64,000 nt of DNA, from positions 1,860,001 through 1,924,000 of the forward strand of contig NZ_CP060711.1 in assembly GCF_014395425.1 (NCBI RefSeq), read 5' to 3'. The notes under the pieces are model-generated. The model made no database searches and was not told the DNA's origin. It saw only the letters and a list, made by a program, of their open reading frames with translations. Within the stretch, counting starts at the first letter, position 1, and each line of letters begins with the position of its first letter. A program made the translations under genes and the position numbers. Origin of the DNA: Thermomonas brevis. Lineage in GTDB: Bacteria > Pseudomonadota > Gammaproteobacteria > Xanthomonadales > Xanthomonadaceae. Shown here piece after piece: positions 33,953-43,540 of the stretch.

Positions 33953-36673
33953 ATGCAAGTCCGCAAGAACGTATTGACACTCAGTATCGTGGCCGTGCTT
34001 GGCATGGCCGGCACCGTCCACGCGCAGGATCAGAAGCCTGCGGCGCAGGAGGCCAAGGATCTAGACAAAGTGGTGGTCACCGGCATCCGCGGCTCGCAGG
34101 AGAAATCGCTGGATGTGAAGCGCGATGCCAGCGCGCATGTGGAAGTGGTGACCGCCGAAGACGTCGGCAAGCTGCCGGCGCACAACGTCGCCGACACCCT
34201 GCAACGCCTGCCCGGCGTGAACATCAGCTCGTCCTCCGCCGACGAGGGCGGCTTCGACGAAGCCGACCGCGTCAGCCTGCGCGGCACCAGCCCCAGCCTC
34301 ACCCAGACCCTGATCAACGGCCACAGCGTCGGCAGCGCCGACTGGTTCGTGCTCAGCCAGGGCAATACCGTGGGCCGCAGCGTCAGCTACACGCTACTGC
34401 CGTCCGAGCTGGTCAGTTCGGTGGAAGTCAGCAAGACCTCGCAGGCCAAGGTGATGGAAGGCGGCACGGTCGGTTCCGTCAACATCAAGACCCGCAGGCC
34501 GCTGGAGTTCGCCGACAAGATCACCGGCGAAGCGTCGATCGGTGCGGTGCGTTCCGACAATGCCGATGCGACCGATCCGCAGCTGTCGGGCCTGTTCAAC
34601 TACCGCAACGACGAAGGCACCTTCGGCGTGATGGTGCAGGCGTTCAAGCAGAAGCGCCACCTGAGCCGCCAGGCGCAGGAAATCCCGGGCGGCTTCTTCC
34701 AGATCGGCGCCAGCGATCCGGTGGCCGCCACCAATCCCGACCTGGTCGGCGTGTGGGCACCGGGCCTGCTGGGTTCCACCCTGTTCGAGCAGGTGCGCGA
34801 CCGCAAGGGCGGCCTGGTTTCGCTGCAGTTCAAGCCCACCGACAACCTGACCCTCGGGTTGGAGGGCTTCAGCTCGGACATGAAGGCCAACAACTACAAC
34901 CGCAACTTCATGCTGTGGGGCAGCAGCTTCGCCAGGAGCCAGGCGCCCGACGCCGGCTACGTGGTCAAGAACGGCGTGCTGACCGACGCCACGTACACCG
35001 GCGTGGCGGGCACCGACTACGCCGTGTACGACATGATTTCCCGCGAGGCCAACGCCAAGACCCGCTACATCACCTTCGACGCCGACTGGCAGATCAGCGA
35101 CAACCTGAGCGCCAAGTTCCAGGCCGGCACGACCAAGGGCGAAGGCTCGACCGACCGCCAGTTCATCGCCGAAGTGACGCTGGCCAACGGCGGTGGCGCC
35201 AGCTGGACCAGCCATGGCAACAGCGCGCCGCTCGACTGGAGCGTGGGCGGCGACATCACGCCCGCCGGCGTCACCAGCTTCGGCACCTGGGGCAACCAGC
35301 AAGTGATCGCCCTGGACAAGGAGCATTGGGCCAGCCTCGACTTCACCCGTTATTTCGATGGCGCGGTGAATTCGATCAACTTCGGCGCCCACTGGACCAA
35401 TCACAAGCGCGACTCCATCTCGCCCGAAGGCGCCAGCCCGGGCAACATCTGGGCCGCACTGCAGAGCGGCGCCACCGCGCCGTATCCGGGCGGTTTCGCC
35501 AGCGGCATCGGCGGCGATTTCCCGCGCGACCTCTGGTACTTCACGCCGGACGCGTTGAAGGACGCCATCGTCAACAACTCCACGTGGCTGTCCGACGACG
35601 ACAGCAAGAACGGCCGCCACAACTGGGGCGCCGACTGGCACGTGGAGGAAAAGAACCTGGCGGCCTACCTCCAGGCCAACTTCACCGGCGACAGCTGGAG
35701 CGGCAACGTCGGTCTGCGCTACGTCAACATCAAGCAGGACATCCTGACCTACCAGTCGGTGTCCGACATCGCCAATGCCGACGTCAGCAGTCTGTTCGCC
35801 CAGGGGCCGGGGCCGGTCTGTGGCTGGGGCTGCCCGGTGTGGGGCGGCTGGAAGATCATGACCTACCGCAACACGTACAACAAAGTGTTGCCCAGCGCCA
35901 ACTTCAAGTACGAGTTGGCCGATGACAAGGTCTTCCGCCTGGCGGCGTCGCAGACGATGACGCTGCCGGATTATTCCGCGTTGGGCGCTTCCAGCTGGGG
36001 TTCGGACCTGAACCTGACCGGCGGCGGCGGCAATCCGAACCTGAAGCCGGTGATGTCCACCAACTTCGACGCGTCCTACGAGTGGTACTTCATGCCGCGC
36101 GGCCTGCTGTCCGCCAGCGTGTACAGCATGCACCTGAAGGATTACGTGGCGTTCGGCGTGGTCGATCGCGAAATGTTCAGCGAGCAGGCGCAGGGGCTGC
36201 GCACCTATCACGTGTCGGTTCCGATCAATGTCAGCGGCGACGTGCGCGGCTTCGAGCTTGCCTACCAGCAGCCGCTGGGCGACAACGTGGGCCTGGATGC
36301 CAACTACACCTATGCCGACGGCAAGGTGAACGGCTTCCAGTGGGCCGACGGCAGCGACAGCCTGGTTGGCACGTCGAAGAACACCTACAACCTGGGCGTG
36401 TGGTTCGAAAACGACCGGTTCGGTGCGCGTGTCAGCTACACCTATCGCTCGGCCTTCCTGATCGGCCTGTCGGGTGCGAACCCGTTCTATCAGGCTGACT
36501 ACGGCTCGGTCTCGGCGTCGCTGAACTACAAGGCCACCGATTGGCTGAACATCAGCCTGGACGCCATGAACCTCAACAACCCGTCGCTCTACTACTACCA
36601 GAGCCCCACCATCCCGACGGCGTTCTACAGCAACGGCCGTCAGTACTACCTCAACTTCCGCTTCAAGTTCTGA
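33953..36673 (+). CDS. TonB-dependent receptor (Xanthomonas/Caulobacter type)
   Basis: A 906-residue outer-membrane receptor: signal peptide (residues 1-24), a TonB-box-like 'DKVVVTG' near residue 38, a plug domain ('VVTAEDVGKLPAHNVADTLQRLPGVNI', about 60-160), and a 22-strand barrel ending in the aromatic 'YYLNFRFKF'. It fits TIGR01782, the group that imports plant and chitin sugars in Xanthomonas. Its place between the kinase and the hexosaminidase in the nag cluster points to GlcNAc or chitooligosaccharide uptake. The start is supported by GGAG at 33941-33944. A strong terminator follows. Confidence 0.92.
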   Translation: MQVRKNVLTLSIVAVLGMAGTVHAQDQKPAAQEAKDLDKVVVTGIRGSQEKSLDVKRDASAHVEVVTAEDVGKLPAHNVADTLQRLPGVNISSSSADEGGFDEADRVSLRGTSPSLTQTLINGHSVGSADWFVLSQGNTVGRSVSYTLLPSELVSSVEVSKTSQAKVMEGGTVGSVNIKTRRPLEFADKITGEASIGAVRSDNADATDPQLSGLFNYRNDEGTFGVMVQAFKQKRHLSRQAQEIPGGFFQIGASDPVAATNPDLVGVWAPGLLGSTLFEQVRDRKGGLVSLQFKPTDNLTLGLEGFSSDMKANNYNRNFMLWGSSFARSQAPDAGYVVKNGVLTDATYTGVAGTDYAVYDMISREANAKTRYITFDADWQISDNLSAKFQAGTTKGEGSTDRQFIAEVTLANGGGASWTSHGNSAPLDWSVGGDITPAGVTSFGTWGNQQVIALDKEHWASLDFTRYFDGAVNSINFGAHWTNHKRDSISPEGASPGNIWAALQSGATAPYPGGFASGIGGDFPRDLWYFTPDALKDAIVNNSTWLSDDDSKNGRHNWGADWHVEEKNLAAYLQANFTGDSWSGNVGLRYVNIKQDILTYQSVSDIANADVSSLFAQGPGPVCGWGCPVWGGWKIMTYRNTYNKVLPSANFKYELADDKVFRLAASQTMTLPDYSALGASSWGSDLNLTGGGGNPNLKPVMSTNFDASYEWYFMPRGLLSASVYSMHLKDYVAFGVVDREMFSEQAQGLRTYHVSVPINVSGDVRGFELAYQQPLGDNVGLDANYTYADGKVNGFQWADGSDSLVGTSKNTYNLGVWFENDRFGARVSYTYRSAFLIGLSGANPFYQADYGSVSASLNYKATDWLNISLDAMNLNNPSLYYYQSPTIPTAFYSNGRQYYLNFRFKF

Positions 36674-36704
36674 GCACTCCGTTTCACTGGCGTAACCCTC
36701 CCCT

Positions 36705-36733
36705 CGGGGCCCTTTCCGGGCCCCGCTTTTTTT
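36705..36733 (+). terminator. Rho-independent terminator after the TonB-dependent receptor
   Basis: CGGGGCCC (36705-36712) and GGGCCCCG (36718-36725) form an 8-bp GC stem with a 5-base loop, followed by T7 at 36727-36733. It should end most transcripts of the glk-receptor unit before the hexosaminidase gene. Confidence 0.9.
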
Positions 36734-36773
36734 CCGCGATGCGAGAATCCGCGCGTCGCACAAGGAGCCCGAG

Positions 36774-39077
36774 ATGAAGCCACGCACCGCCTTCCTGCCC
36801 GCCGCCCTCTGCCTTGCCCTGCTCGCCGCGCCGGGCGCGCGGGCGGACGATGCCGTCGTCGTCCCGAAGCTGGTGCCGCTGCCCGCGCACATGGTGCGCA
36901 AGCCGGGCGGCTTCACGGTCACCGCGGACACGCCGGTGCGCGCCGCCGACGGGCCGGCGCTGCGCCATGTCGGCGCGCAGTTCAAGGCGATGCTAGGCGA
37001 GCGCCTGCCGCTGATGCTGGACCTGGCGAAGGACGGCAGCCGCGGCAACAACATCGAATTCGCGCTCGACGCCACGCGCAAATGGTCCGCACCGGACGCC
37101 TACAGCATCGACATCGACGAACGCGGCGTGCGCGTGTACGCCGGCGACGCCAAGGGCCTGTATTACGGCGCGGTGACGCTGGCGCAGCTGCTCACCTCGG
37201 GCGATGCCGGTGGCGCAAGCGTGCGCCTGCCGGCGCTGCACATCGACGACGCGCCGCGCTTCGGCTGGCGCGGCTTCATGCTGGACTCGGCGCGGCATTT
37301 CCAGTCGGTGGACGAGATCAAGCGCCTGCTCGACGCGATGGCGCAGCTCAAGCTCGACGTCTTCCACTGGCACCTGACCGACGACCAGGGCTGGCGCTTC
37401 CCGGTGCCGGGCTGGCCGAAGCTGACCACGGTGGGCAGTTGCCGCCTGCCCGCCGGCGACGGCGGCATCGACGCCGCCACCGGCAAGCCGGCGCCGTACT
37501 GCGGCTTCTACACCGAGGCGCAGATCCGCGAGGTGGTGGCCTACGCCGCCGAGCGCCACATCGACGTCGTGCCGGAGGTGGACATTCCCGGCCACGCCAC
37601 CGCCGCCATCGCCGCGTATCCGCAATTGGGCGTGTCCGGTGAGCCGGTCGCGGTGTCCAACGAATGGGGCGTCAACGTCAACCTGTTCAACGCCGACGAG
37701 ACGACGATGCGCTTCCTCGAAGACGTGCTGACGCAGGTGGCGAAGCTGTTCCCGGGCAAGTTCGTCCACATCGGCGGCGACGAGGCGGTGAAGGACCAGT
37801 GGAAGGCGTCGCCGAAGATGCAGGCGCGCATCCGCGAGCTGGGCGTGGACGGCGAGGAAGGCCTGCAGGCGTGGATGGTCGCGCGGCTGGAGCGCGCGCT
37901 GGCCGCGCACGGCAAGCGCCTGCTGGGCTGGGACGAAATCCTGATGGGCGAACTGCCGCCGTCGGCCACGGTGATGTCGTGGCGCGGCATCGAGGGCGGC
38001 ATCGACGCCGCGAAGAAGGGCCACGACGTGGTGATGGCGCCGTCCGACGTGCTCTACCTCGACTACCTGCAGACCCATTCGCCGGACGAACCGCCGGGCC
38101 GGCCCGCCACCATCGAATTGCATCAGGTCTACGGCTTCGAGCCGGTGCCGAAGGCGCTGGACGCGCAGCAGGCGAAACACATCCTCGGCGTGCAGGCGAA
38201 CGTGTGGACCGAGCACATGCGCAACTTCGCGCGCGTGCAGCACGCGTATTTCCCGCGCATCGCCGCGCTGGCGGAAGTGGCGTGGTCGCCGAAGGCGGAG
38301 CGCGACTACGCCGGCTTCCTGCAGCGTTTGCCGGCGATGCTGCCGCGCTGGAAGGCGCAGGGGCTGGCGGTGGCGACCACGCCGTTCCAGCCGCAGATCG
38401 ACGCCGGCACGCCGCTGGCCGACGGCAGCGCGGAAGTGGCGGTGCAGCAGCCGCTGGGCTACGCGCTGCGCTACACCACCGACGGCAGTGCGCCCACCGC
38501 GGCTTCGCCGCTGTACTTCGCGTCGCTGGCGCTGCCGCTGCCGGCCACGCTGACGGTGCAGACGTTCTTCGATGACCGGCCGCTGGGCGCGCCGGCGACG
38601 CGCACGTTCAGCGCCGCCTCGCTGCTGACCCGCAGCGACGAGGAGCTGGCGATGTGCACCGATCAGCTGATGCTGCGGCTGGAGGACGACGGCCCGCGCC
38701 TCGGCGACCGCGCGATCTTCAACGTCGACATCTTCAATCCGTGCTGGACGTGGAAGCGCGCGCCGCTGGCCGGCATCGGCGCGATCGAAGTGCGCGCCGG
38801 GCGCATCCCGTATTTCTTCCAGCTCGCCCACGACGAACCGCACCGCACCTTCAAGCCGGCGAAGACCGCCCACGGCGAACTGGAACTGCACGCCGGCTGC
38901 GACGGCCCGCTGCTGGCCACGCTGCCGATGCCGGAGAAGCCCAACGCCGACGGCTTCGTCACCTTGCGCGCGCCGCTGCACGACGCGCCGGCCGATGCCG
39001 ACCTCTGCCTGTGGTTCACCGGCGACACCCGTCCGGCGATGTGGGTGCTGGATCGCGTCACGCTGCAGCCGAAGTAA
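36774..39077 (+). CDS. Beta-N-acetylhexosaminidase (GH20)
   Basis: A 767-residue exported enzyme with a signal peptide (residues 1-25), an N-terminal GH20b domain, and the GH20 TIM barrel. The catalytic pair is D336-E337 in 'HIGGDEAVKDQW'. 'FGWRGFMLDSARHFQSVDEIKRLLDAMAQLKLDVFHWHLTDDQGWRF' is the barrel start (residues 160-205). After the barrel comes a chitobiase-type C-terminal sandwich (about 540-767). It releases GlcNAc from chitooligosaccharides or glycans, feeding the transporters of this cluster. It stands after a terminator, so it may have its own promoter in the 100-base gap. Confidence 0.93.
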   Translation: MKPRTAFLPAALCLALLAAPGARADDAVVVPKLVPLPAHMVRKPGGFTVTADTPVRAADGPALRHVGAQFKAMLGERLPLMLDLAKDGSRGNNIEFALDATRKWSAPDAYSIDIDERGVRVYAGDAKGLYYGAVTLAQLLTSGDAGGASVRLPALHIDDAPRFGWRGFMLDSARHFQSVDEIKRLLDAMAQLKLDVFHWHLTDDQGWRFPVPGWPKLTTVGSCRLPAGDGGIDAATGKPAPYCGFYTEAQIREVVAYAAERHIDVVPEVDIPGHATAAIAAYPQLGVSGEPVAVSNEWGVNVNLFNADETTMRFLEDVLTQVAKLFPGKFVHIGGDEAVKDQWKASPKMQARIRELGVDGEEGLQAWMVARLERALAAHGKRLLGWDEILMGELPPSATVMSWRGIEGGIDAAKKGHDVVMAPSDVLYLDYLQTHSPDEPPGRPATIELHQVYGFEPVPKALDAQQAKHILGVQANVWTEHMRNFARVQHAYFPRIAALAEVAWSPKAERDYAGFLQRLPAMLPRWKAQGLAVATTPFQPQIDAGTPLADGSAEVAVQQPLGYALRYTTDGSAPTAASPLYFASLALPLPATLTVQTFFDDRPLGAPATRTFSAASLLTRSDEELAMCTDQLMLRLEDDGPRLGDRAIFNVDIFNPCWTWKRAPLAGIGAIEVRAGRIPYFFQLAHDEPHRTFKPAKTAHGELELHAGCDGPLLATLPMPEKPNADGFVTLRAPLHDAPADADLCLWFTGDTRPAMWVLDRVTLQPK

Positions 39078-39084
39078 CGCGTCC

Positions 39085-39190
39085 TCCTTCCGGGAGAAGG
39101 TGCCCGCGAAGGCTGGACGCGGGTTCGGCAACGTCAACGGAATCCGGATGCCATCGCTTCGCCGAGTCCTCTCTCCGGAGAGGGCTCGGC
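39085..39190. repeat. Decayed intergenic palindromic repeat
   Basis: CTTCCGGGAGAAGGTGCCCGCGAAGG resembles the start of the 15.8-kb repeat. At its end lies a clean stem: GCCGAG (39161-39166) and CCTCTC (39168-39173) pairing with GAGAGG (39178-39183) and CTCGGC (39185-39190). It follows the hexosaminidase gene and may fold in its mRNA 3' end. No T-run follows. The rest of the gap to 39310 shows no gene. Confidence 0.55.
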
Positions 39191-39309
39191 TCACGGCGCC
39201 CGATGCGCCGCTCACCATTCCTCACCGCGACCTAAAGAAGAAGCAACCCTCCACCGCCCGCCGCATGCGGTAGGCTTGGCGTTCGCCGCATGCGTCTTGG
39301 GGAGATGGC

Positions 39310-40506
39310 ATGAGCTGGTCGGAACTGCTGGTGATGGTGGTCGAGGATCACGGCTTCCAGCGCCGCATCGCGCTGCGCCTGCTGGCCGAGCTCGGCGTCG
39401 AGCGCACCCTCGAAGGCGCCGACGGGCTGCACGCGCTGGACGTGCTGCGCGGCCAGCCGGCGCCGCCGGACGTGGTGCTGGTCGATCTGGACATGCCCGG
39501 CATGGACGGCATCGAATGCATCGGCCAGATCGCGCAGGAGCGGTTGGCGCGCGCGGTGGTGGTGGTCAGCGCGCTCGATCCGGCCCTGCTCAACACCGTG
39601 CAGACGATGGCCCGCGCCTACGGGCTGCGCGTGCTGGGCAGCGTGGAGAAGCCGCTGACCCGCGACAAGCTGGAAGGCGTGCTGGGGCGGCTGGGCGAAC
39701 ACGCCGGCGAGCCGCTCGACGAGGGCGAGGCCGATTTCAGCGTGCCGGCGCTGCTGGAGGCGATGGACAAGGGCGAGATCGTGCCGTGGTTCCAGCCGCA
39801 GGTGGAGTTCGGCAACGGCAAGGCGGTGGGCGTGGAAGCGCTGGCGCGCTGGGAGCGCAGCGACGGCAGCGTGGTGCGGCCGGCGCTGTTCGTGCCGCTG
39901 CTGGAGCGCGAGGGCCGCGCCAACGCGCTCACCGACCACATGCTGGACGAGGGCTGCCGCTGGCTGCAGCGCTGGCGCATGGACGGCATCCGGCTGAAGC
40001 TGTCGGTCAACGTCTCGCCATTGTCGCTGGCCGATCCGTCGGCGGCCGATCGCTACCAGGCCATCGTGGAAAGCCACGGCATCAAGCCGGAGGACGTGGT
40101 GCTGGAGATCACCGAAAGCTCGGTGATGGCCGACGCCGCGCGCGGGCTGGGTCTGCTGGCGCGGCTGCGGCTGAAGGGCTTCGGCCTGTCGATCGACGAT
40201 TTCGGCACCGGCTATTCCTCGCTGGCGCAGCTGGCGCAGGTGCCGTTCACCGAGCTCAAGATCGACAAGGACTTCGTATTCTCCTCGCATTCGCAGCCGC
40301 GCAAGCGGGCGATGGTGGAGGCCAGCCTGGATCTGGCGCGCAAGCTGCGCCTGACCACGGTGGCGGAAGGCGTGGAGACGTCCGAGGACTGGCAGCTGCT
40401 GGCCGAGCTGGGCTGCGACATCGCCCAGGGCTGGCTGATCGGGCGGCCGGTGCCGGGCAGCGAACTGCAGGCCGCGGTGGCGCGCTGGCGCCGGCCGGTG
40501 CTGTGA
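39310..40506 (+). CDS. Response regulator with EAL (c-di-GMP phosphodiesterase) domain
   Basis: A 398-residue protein. Residues 5-128 form a receiver domain with acidic pocket 'VEDH' and phosphorylation site D59 ('VLVDLDMPGMDG') and the conserved K ('SVEKPLT'). Residues 150-398 form an EAL domain with E176-A177-L178, 'NVSPLSLAD', 'EITESSVM' and the catalytic D296-D297 ('DDFGTGYSS') plus 'LKIDKDF', so it should be an active phosphodiesterase that degrades cyclic di-GMP. It lies upstream of the hybrid kinase, which probably controls it. Confidence 0.92.
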   Translation: MSWSELLVMVVEDHGFQRRIALRLLAELGVERTLEGADGLHALDVLRGQPAPPDVVLVDLDMPGMDGIECIGQIAQERLARAVVVVSALDPALLNTVQTMARAYGLRVLGSVEKPLTRDKLEGVLGRLGEHAGEPLDEGEADFSVPALLEAMDKGEIVPWFQPQVEFGNGKAVGVEALARWERSDGSVVRPALFVPLLEREGRANALTDHMLDEGCRWLQRWRMDGIRLKLSVNVSPLSLADPSAADRYQAIVESHGIKPEDVVLEITESSVMADAARGLGLLARLRLKGFGLSIDDFGTGYSSLAQLAQVPFTELKIDKDFVFSSHSQPRKRAMVEASLDLARKLRLTTVAEGVETSEDWQLLAELGCDIAQGWLIGRPVPGSELQAAVARWRRPVL

Positions 40507-40551
40507 CCGTGACGGCGCGCCGTCGGCATCGCCCGGAGCCGCGCTGAGCGC

Positions 40552-43488
40552 ATGCGCCTGGACCTGTCCCGGCTCGGCATGCGCCAGCAGCTGCTGGGCC
40601 TGTTCGGCCTGTTCCTGCTGACCGGCCTGCTGGTGCTGGTGCTGGACGAGATCGACCAGTACCGCTCGCGCCAGCTGATGGTCACGATGCGCGACGACAT
40701 GGAGGCCGGCATCCGCCGCTTCCGCCGCCTGTCCGAGGCCTACCGGCGCGGCGTCGTCGACAACACTTTCCGCACCCGCAACTACCTGGTCGACTGGGAT
40801 GAGGCGCTGGCGACGCTGGACCGCACCCAGGCCGAAGCCGCGGCCGAATGGAAGCAGGTGGAGGTCCACCGCTACGAAGGCGAGGACGAGGCGCTGCTGG
40901 AACAGGCGCTGGAAGCGCGCCCGCGCGCCGACGAGGCCGCCGCGACGCTGCGCCGGATCCTGCGCCAGCGCGACATCCTGGCGCTGGGCCGGTTCGCCGA
41001 CCGCGAGCTGTACCCGGCCACCGACCCGCTGGCGGAGCGCCTGCTGGCGGTCGCCGAGCGCGGCCAGTACCGCGCCGACGCGCTGGTGCGGGAGGAGATC
41101 GCCAGCGGCAAGTGGATGAGCCGCACGCGCTTCGCGCTGTCGCTGCTGTGCTTCGTGCTGGTGGCGCTGTTCGGCCGGCGCATCCTGCGCAACGGCTACC
41201 GCGGCGTGGAGAGCCTGACCCGGCTCGCGCGCAGGATGACCCAGGGCGACTACACCGCGCAGCCGCACTACATCCCGCGCGGCGAGCTGGGCGAGGTGAT
41301 GGACAGCTTCCTGAGCATGCGCGACCACGTGCGCAGGATCGAAGGCCAGCTGACCGAGCAGCTGTCGCGCAACGAGCGCGTGCGGGTGGCGCTGGAGCGC
41401 CGCGAGCAGTTCCAGCGGCTGCTGCTGGAGGCGGCGCAGACCGCGATCTTCGCGGTGGACGAGGACGGCGTGTTCTCGCAGGTCAACCCGTTCGCGGAGA
41501 AGCTGCTGGGCTGGCCGGCGGGTTCGCTGCTGGGGCGGGAGAAGCTCGACGCGATCCTCGACCCGGAAGCGCTGGGCGCGCTGGCGCGCTCGCTCAGCGA
41601 AGCCTACGGCTACACCCTGCCGGCCGACTGGACGGTGCTGCGCGAGCTGGCCCGGCACCGCGAGCCGCCGCGCGAGTTCGCGCTGCGCCACCAGCGCGGG
41701 CGCACCCTGCCGGTGCTGCTGGCGCTGTCGGCGATGCGCGACGACACCGGCACCATGATCGGCCTGCTGGCGGTGGCCACCGACCTGACCATGCAGAAGC
41801 GGCTGGAACGCGCGCTGCGCGACAGCGAGGCGCGCGCGCGCGACGCCAGCCACGCCAAGAGCGCGTTCCTGGCAGCGATGAGCCACGAGATCCGCACCCC
41901 GATGATCGGCGTCACCGGGATGATCGAGATCCTCGGCCACACCCGCCTCGACGCCGAGCAGCGGCGTTCGCTGGGCGTCGTCCAGGCCTCGGCGGAGACG
42001 CTGCTGCGGATCATCGGCGACATCCTCGACTTCTCGAAGATCGAGGCCGGCAAGATGGAGATCGAGCCGGTGCCGACCTCGCTGCCCGAGCTGGTGCGCA
42101 GCGTCGCCGCCAACTTCTCCGGCTCGGCGTCGAGCAAGGGGCTGGTGCTGGACTGCACGATCGATCCGCGGGTGGCGCCCGCGCACTACGTCGACCCGGT
42201 GCGGCTGCGCCAGGTGATGGGCAATTTCCTGTCGAACGCGATCAAGTTCACCGAGCACGGCGGCGTGACCGCGGCGGTGGCGCTGGAACGCTTTGATCCG
42301 GGCGACGGCGCGCTCGGCGCCGATGCGCTGGTGCTGAGCGTCACCGACACCGGCATCGGCATCAGCGCGCAGGCGCAGGCGCGGCTGTTCCAGCCGTTCT
42401 CGCAGGCCGAGGCGGACACCACCCGCCGGTTCGGCGGCACCGGGCTCGGCCTTGCGATCAGCCGCCGCATCGCCGAGCTGATGGGCGGCGCCATCGAGAT
42501 GGAATCCGCGCCCGGCAAGGGCACCGCCATGCGGCTGAAGGTACGCCTGCACCGCGCGCCGGCGGACGAACTGCCGGACCTGACCCTGCCGGGCAAGGCG
42601 GCGCCGGGCTTCGCGCCGCGCCCGCTGCCGTCGGTGGAGGACGCGGTGCGCGACCGCAGCCTGGTCCTGCTGGTGGACGACCACGTCACCAACCGCCAGG
42701 TGATCCAGCGCCAGCTGGCGCTGGCCGGCTACGCCTCGGAAACCGCCGAGGACGGGCTGGACGGGCTGGAGCGCTGGCGCAGCGGGCGCTACGCGCTGCT
42801 GCTCAGCGACGTGCACATGCCGCGCATGGACGGCTACCAGCTGGCGCGCACGATCCGCGAGGAGGAAGCGCAGCGCGGTCTGCCGCGCACGCCGATCGTG
42901 GCGCTGACCGCCTCGGCGCTGAAGGGCGAGGCGGAGCGCTGCCTGGGCGCCGGCATGGACGACTACCTCGCCAAGCCGGTCGGCATCGCCAGCCTCGGCG
43001 TCTGCCTGCAGCGCTGGCTGCCGCACACGGCCGGCGGCGAGCTGTCGGCGGAGGAACGCGCCGGCATCCAGAGCGAGAACAACGCGCGGGTGGAGGCGCG
43101 CGCGCCGGCGCCGCAGGCGCAAGCCCCGTCCCGGCCTCGATCCGATGCGGAGGAGATCCTGTCGGATGCGGTGCTGCTCGAACTGGTGGGCGGCAAGCCG
43201 GCGGACATCCGCCCGCTGCTGGAGGACTACCTCCATTGCACCGACGACGACATGCGCGAGCTGGAGCGGCTGCGCGGCACCGACGACCTGGCCACGCTGA
43301 TCAGCCAGGCGCACCGCCTGAAGGGCGCGGCGCGGCTGGTCGGCGCGCAGGAACTGGCGGCGGCCGCGGCGGCGCTGGAGGCGGCGCTGCGCGGCGGCGA
43401 CCGCGCGCACGTGCCGGCGCTGGCGGAGGCGCTGCACGCCGCGCACGCGCGGCTGCAGGTGCACGTCGCCGACCGATACCCGGCCTGA
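40552..43488 (+). CDS. Hybrid sensor histidine kinase (HAMP-PAS-HisKA-HATPase-REC-Hpt)
   Basis: A 978-residue membrane sensor. A first membrane helix (residues 10-32) and a second (about 190-212) enclose a helical periplasmic sensor of 150 residues. Then HAMP ('GVESLTRLARRMTQGDY'), a PAS domain (about 285-420), the dimerisation domain with H445 ('SHEIRTPM'), ATPase ('NFLSNAIKF', 'GTGLGLAISRR'), a receiver domain with D753 ('LLSDVHMPRMDG') and a C-terminal Hpt domain with H921 ('AHRLKGAARL'). This is the BarA/ArcB-like phosphorelay layout, His-Asp-His. It is 46 bases from the REC-EAL gene and 53 from sixA, so they may form one pathway. The signal is unknown. Confidence 0.93.
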   Translation: MRLDLSRLGMRQQLLGLFGLFLLTGLLVLVLDEIDQYRSRQLMVTMRDDMEAGIRRFRRLSEAYRRGVVDNTFRTRNYLVDWDEALATLDRTQAEAAAEWKQVEVHRYEGEDEALLEQALEARPRADEAAATLRRILRQRDILALGRFADRELYPATDPLAERLLAVAERGQYRADALVREEIASGKWMSRTRFALSLLCFVLVALFGRRILRNGYRGVESLTRLARRMTQGDYTAQPHYIPRGELGEVMDSFLSMRDHVRRIEGQLTEQLSRNERVRVALERREQFQRLLLEAAQTAIFAVDEDGVFSQVNPFAEKLLGWPAGSLLGREKLDAILDPEALGALARSLSEAYGYTLPADWTVLRELARHREPPREFALRHQRGRTLPVLLALSAMRDDTGTMIGLLAVATDLTMQKRLERALRDSEARARDASHAKSAFLAAMSHEIRTPMIGVTGMIEILGHTRLDAEQRRSLGVVQASAETLLRIIGDILDFSKIEAGKMEIEPVPTSLPELVRSVAANFSGSASSKGLVLDCTIDPRVAPAHYVDPVRLRQVMGNFLSNAIKFTEHGGVTAAVALERFDPGDGALGADALVLSVTDTGIGISAQAQARLFQPFSQAEADTTRRFGGTGLGLAISRRIAELMGGAIEMESAPGKGTAMRLKVRLHRAPADELPDLTLPGKAAPGFAPRPLPSVEDAVRDRSLVLLVDDHVTNRQVIQRQLALAGYASETAEDGLDGLERWRSGRYALLLSDVHMPRMDGYQLARTIREEEAQRGLPRTPIVALTASALKGEAERCLGAGMDDYLAKPVGIASLGVCLQRWLPHTAGGELSAEERAGIQSENNARVEARAPAPQAQAPSRPRSDAEEILSDAVLLELVGGKPADIRPLLEDYLHCTDDDMRELERLRGTDDLATLISQAHRLKGAARLVGAQELAAAAAALEAALRGGDRAHVPALAEALHAAHARLQVHVADRYPA

Positions 43489-43540
43489 CCGCCTGCGTGT
43501 ACCCTGCGGACATCGCGAACGACAACGGAAAGGTCGCCCC

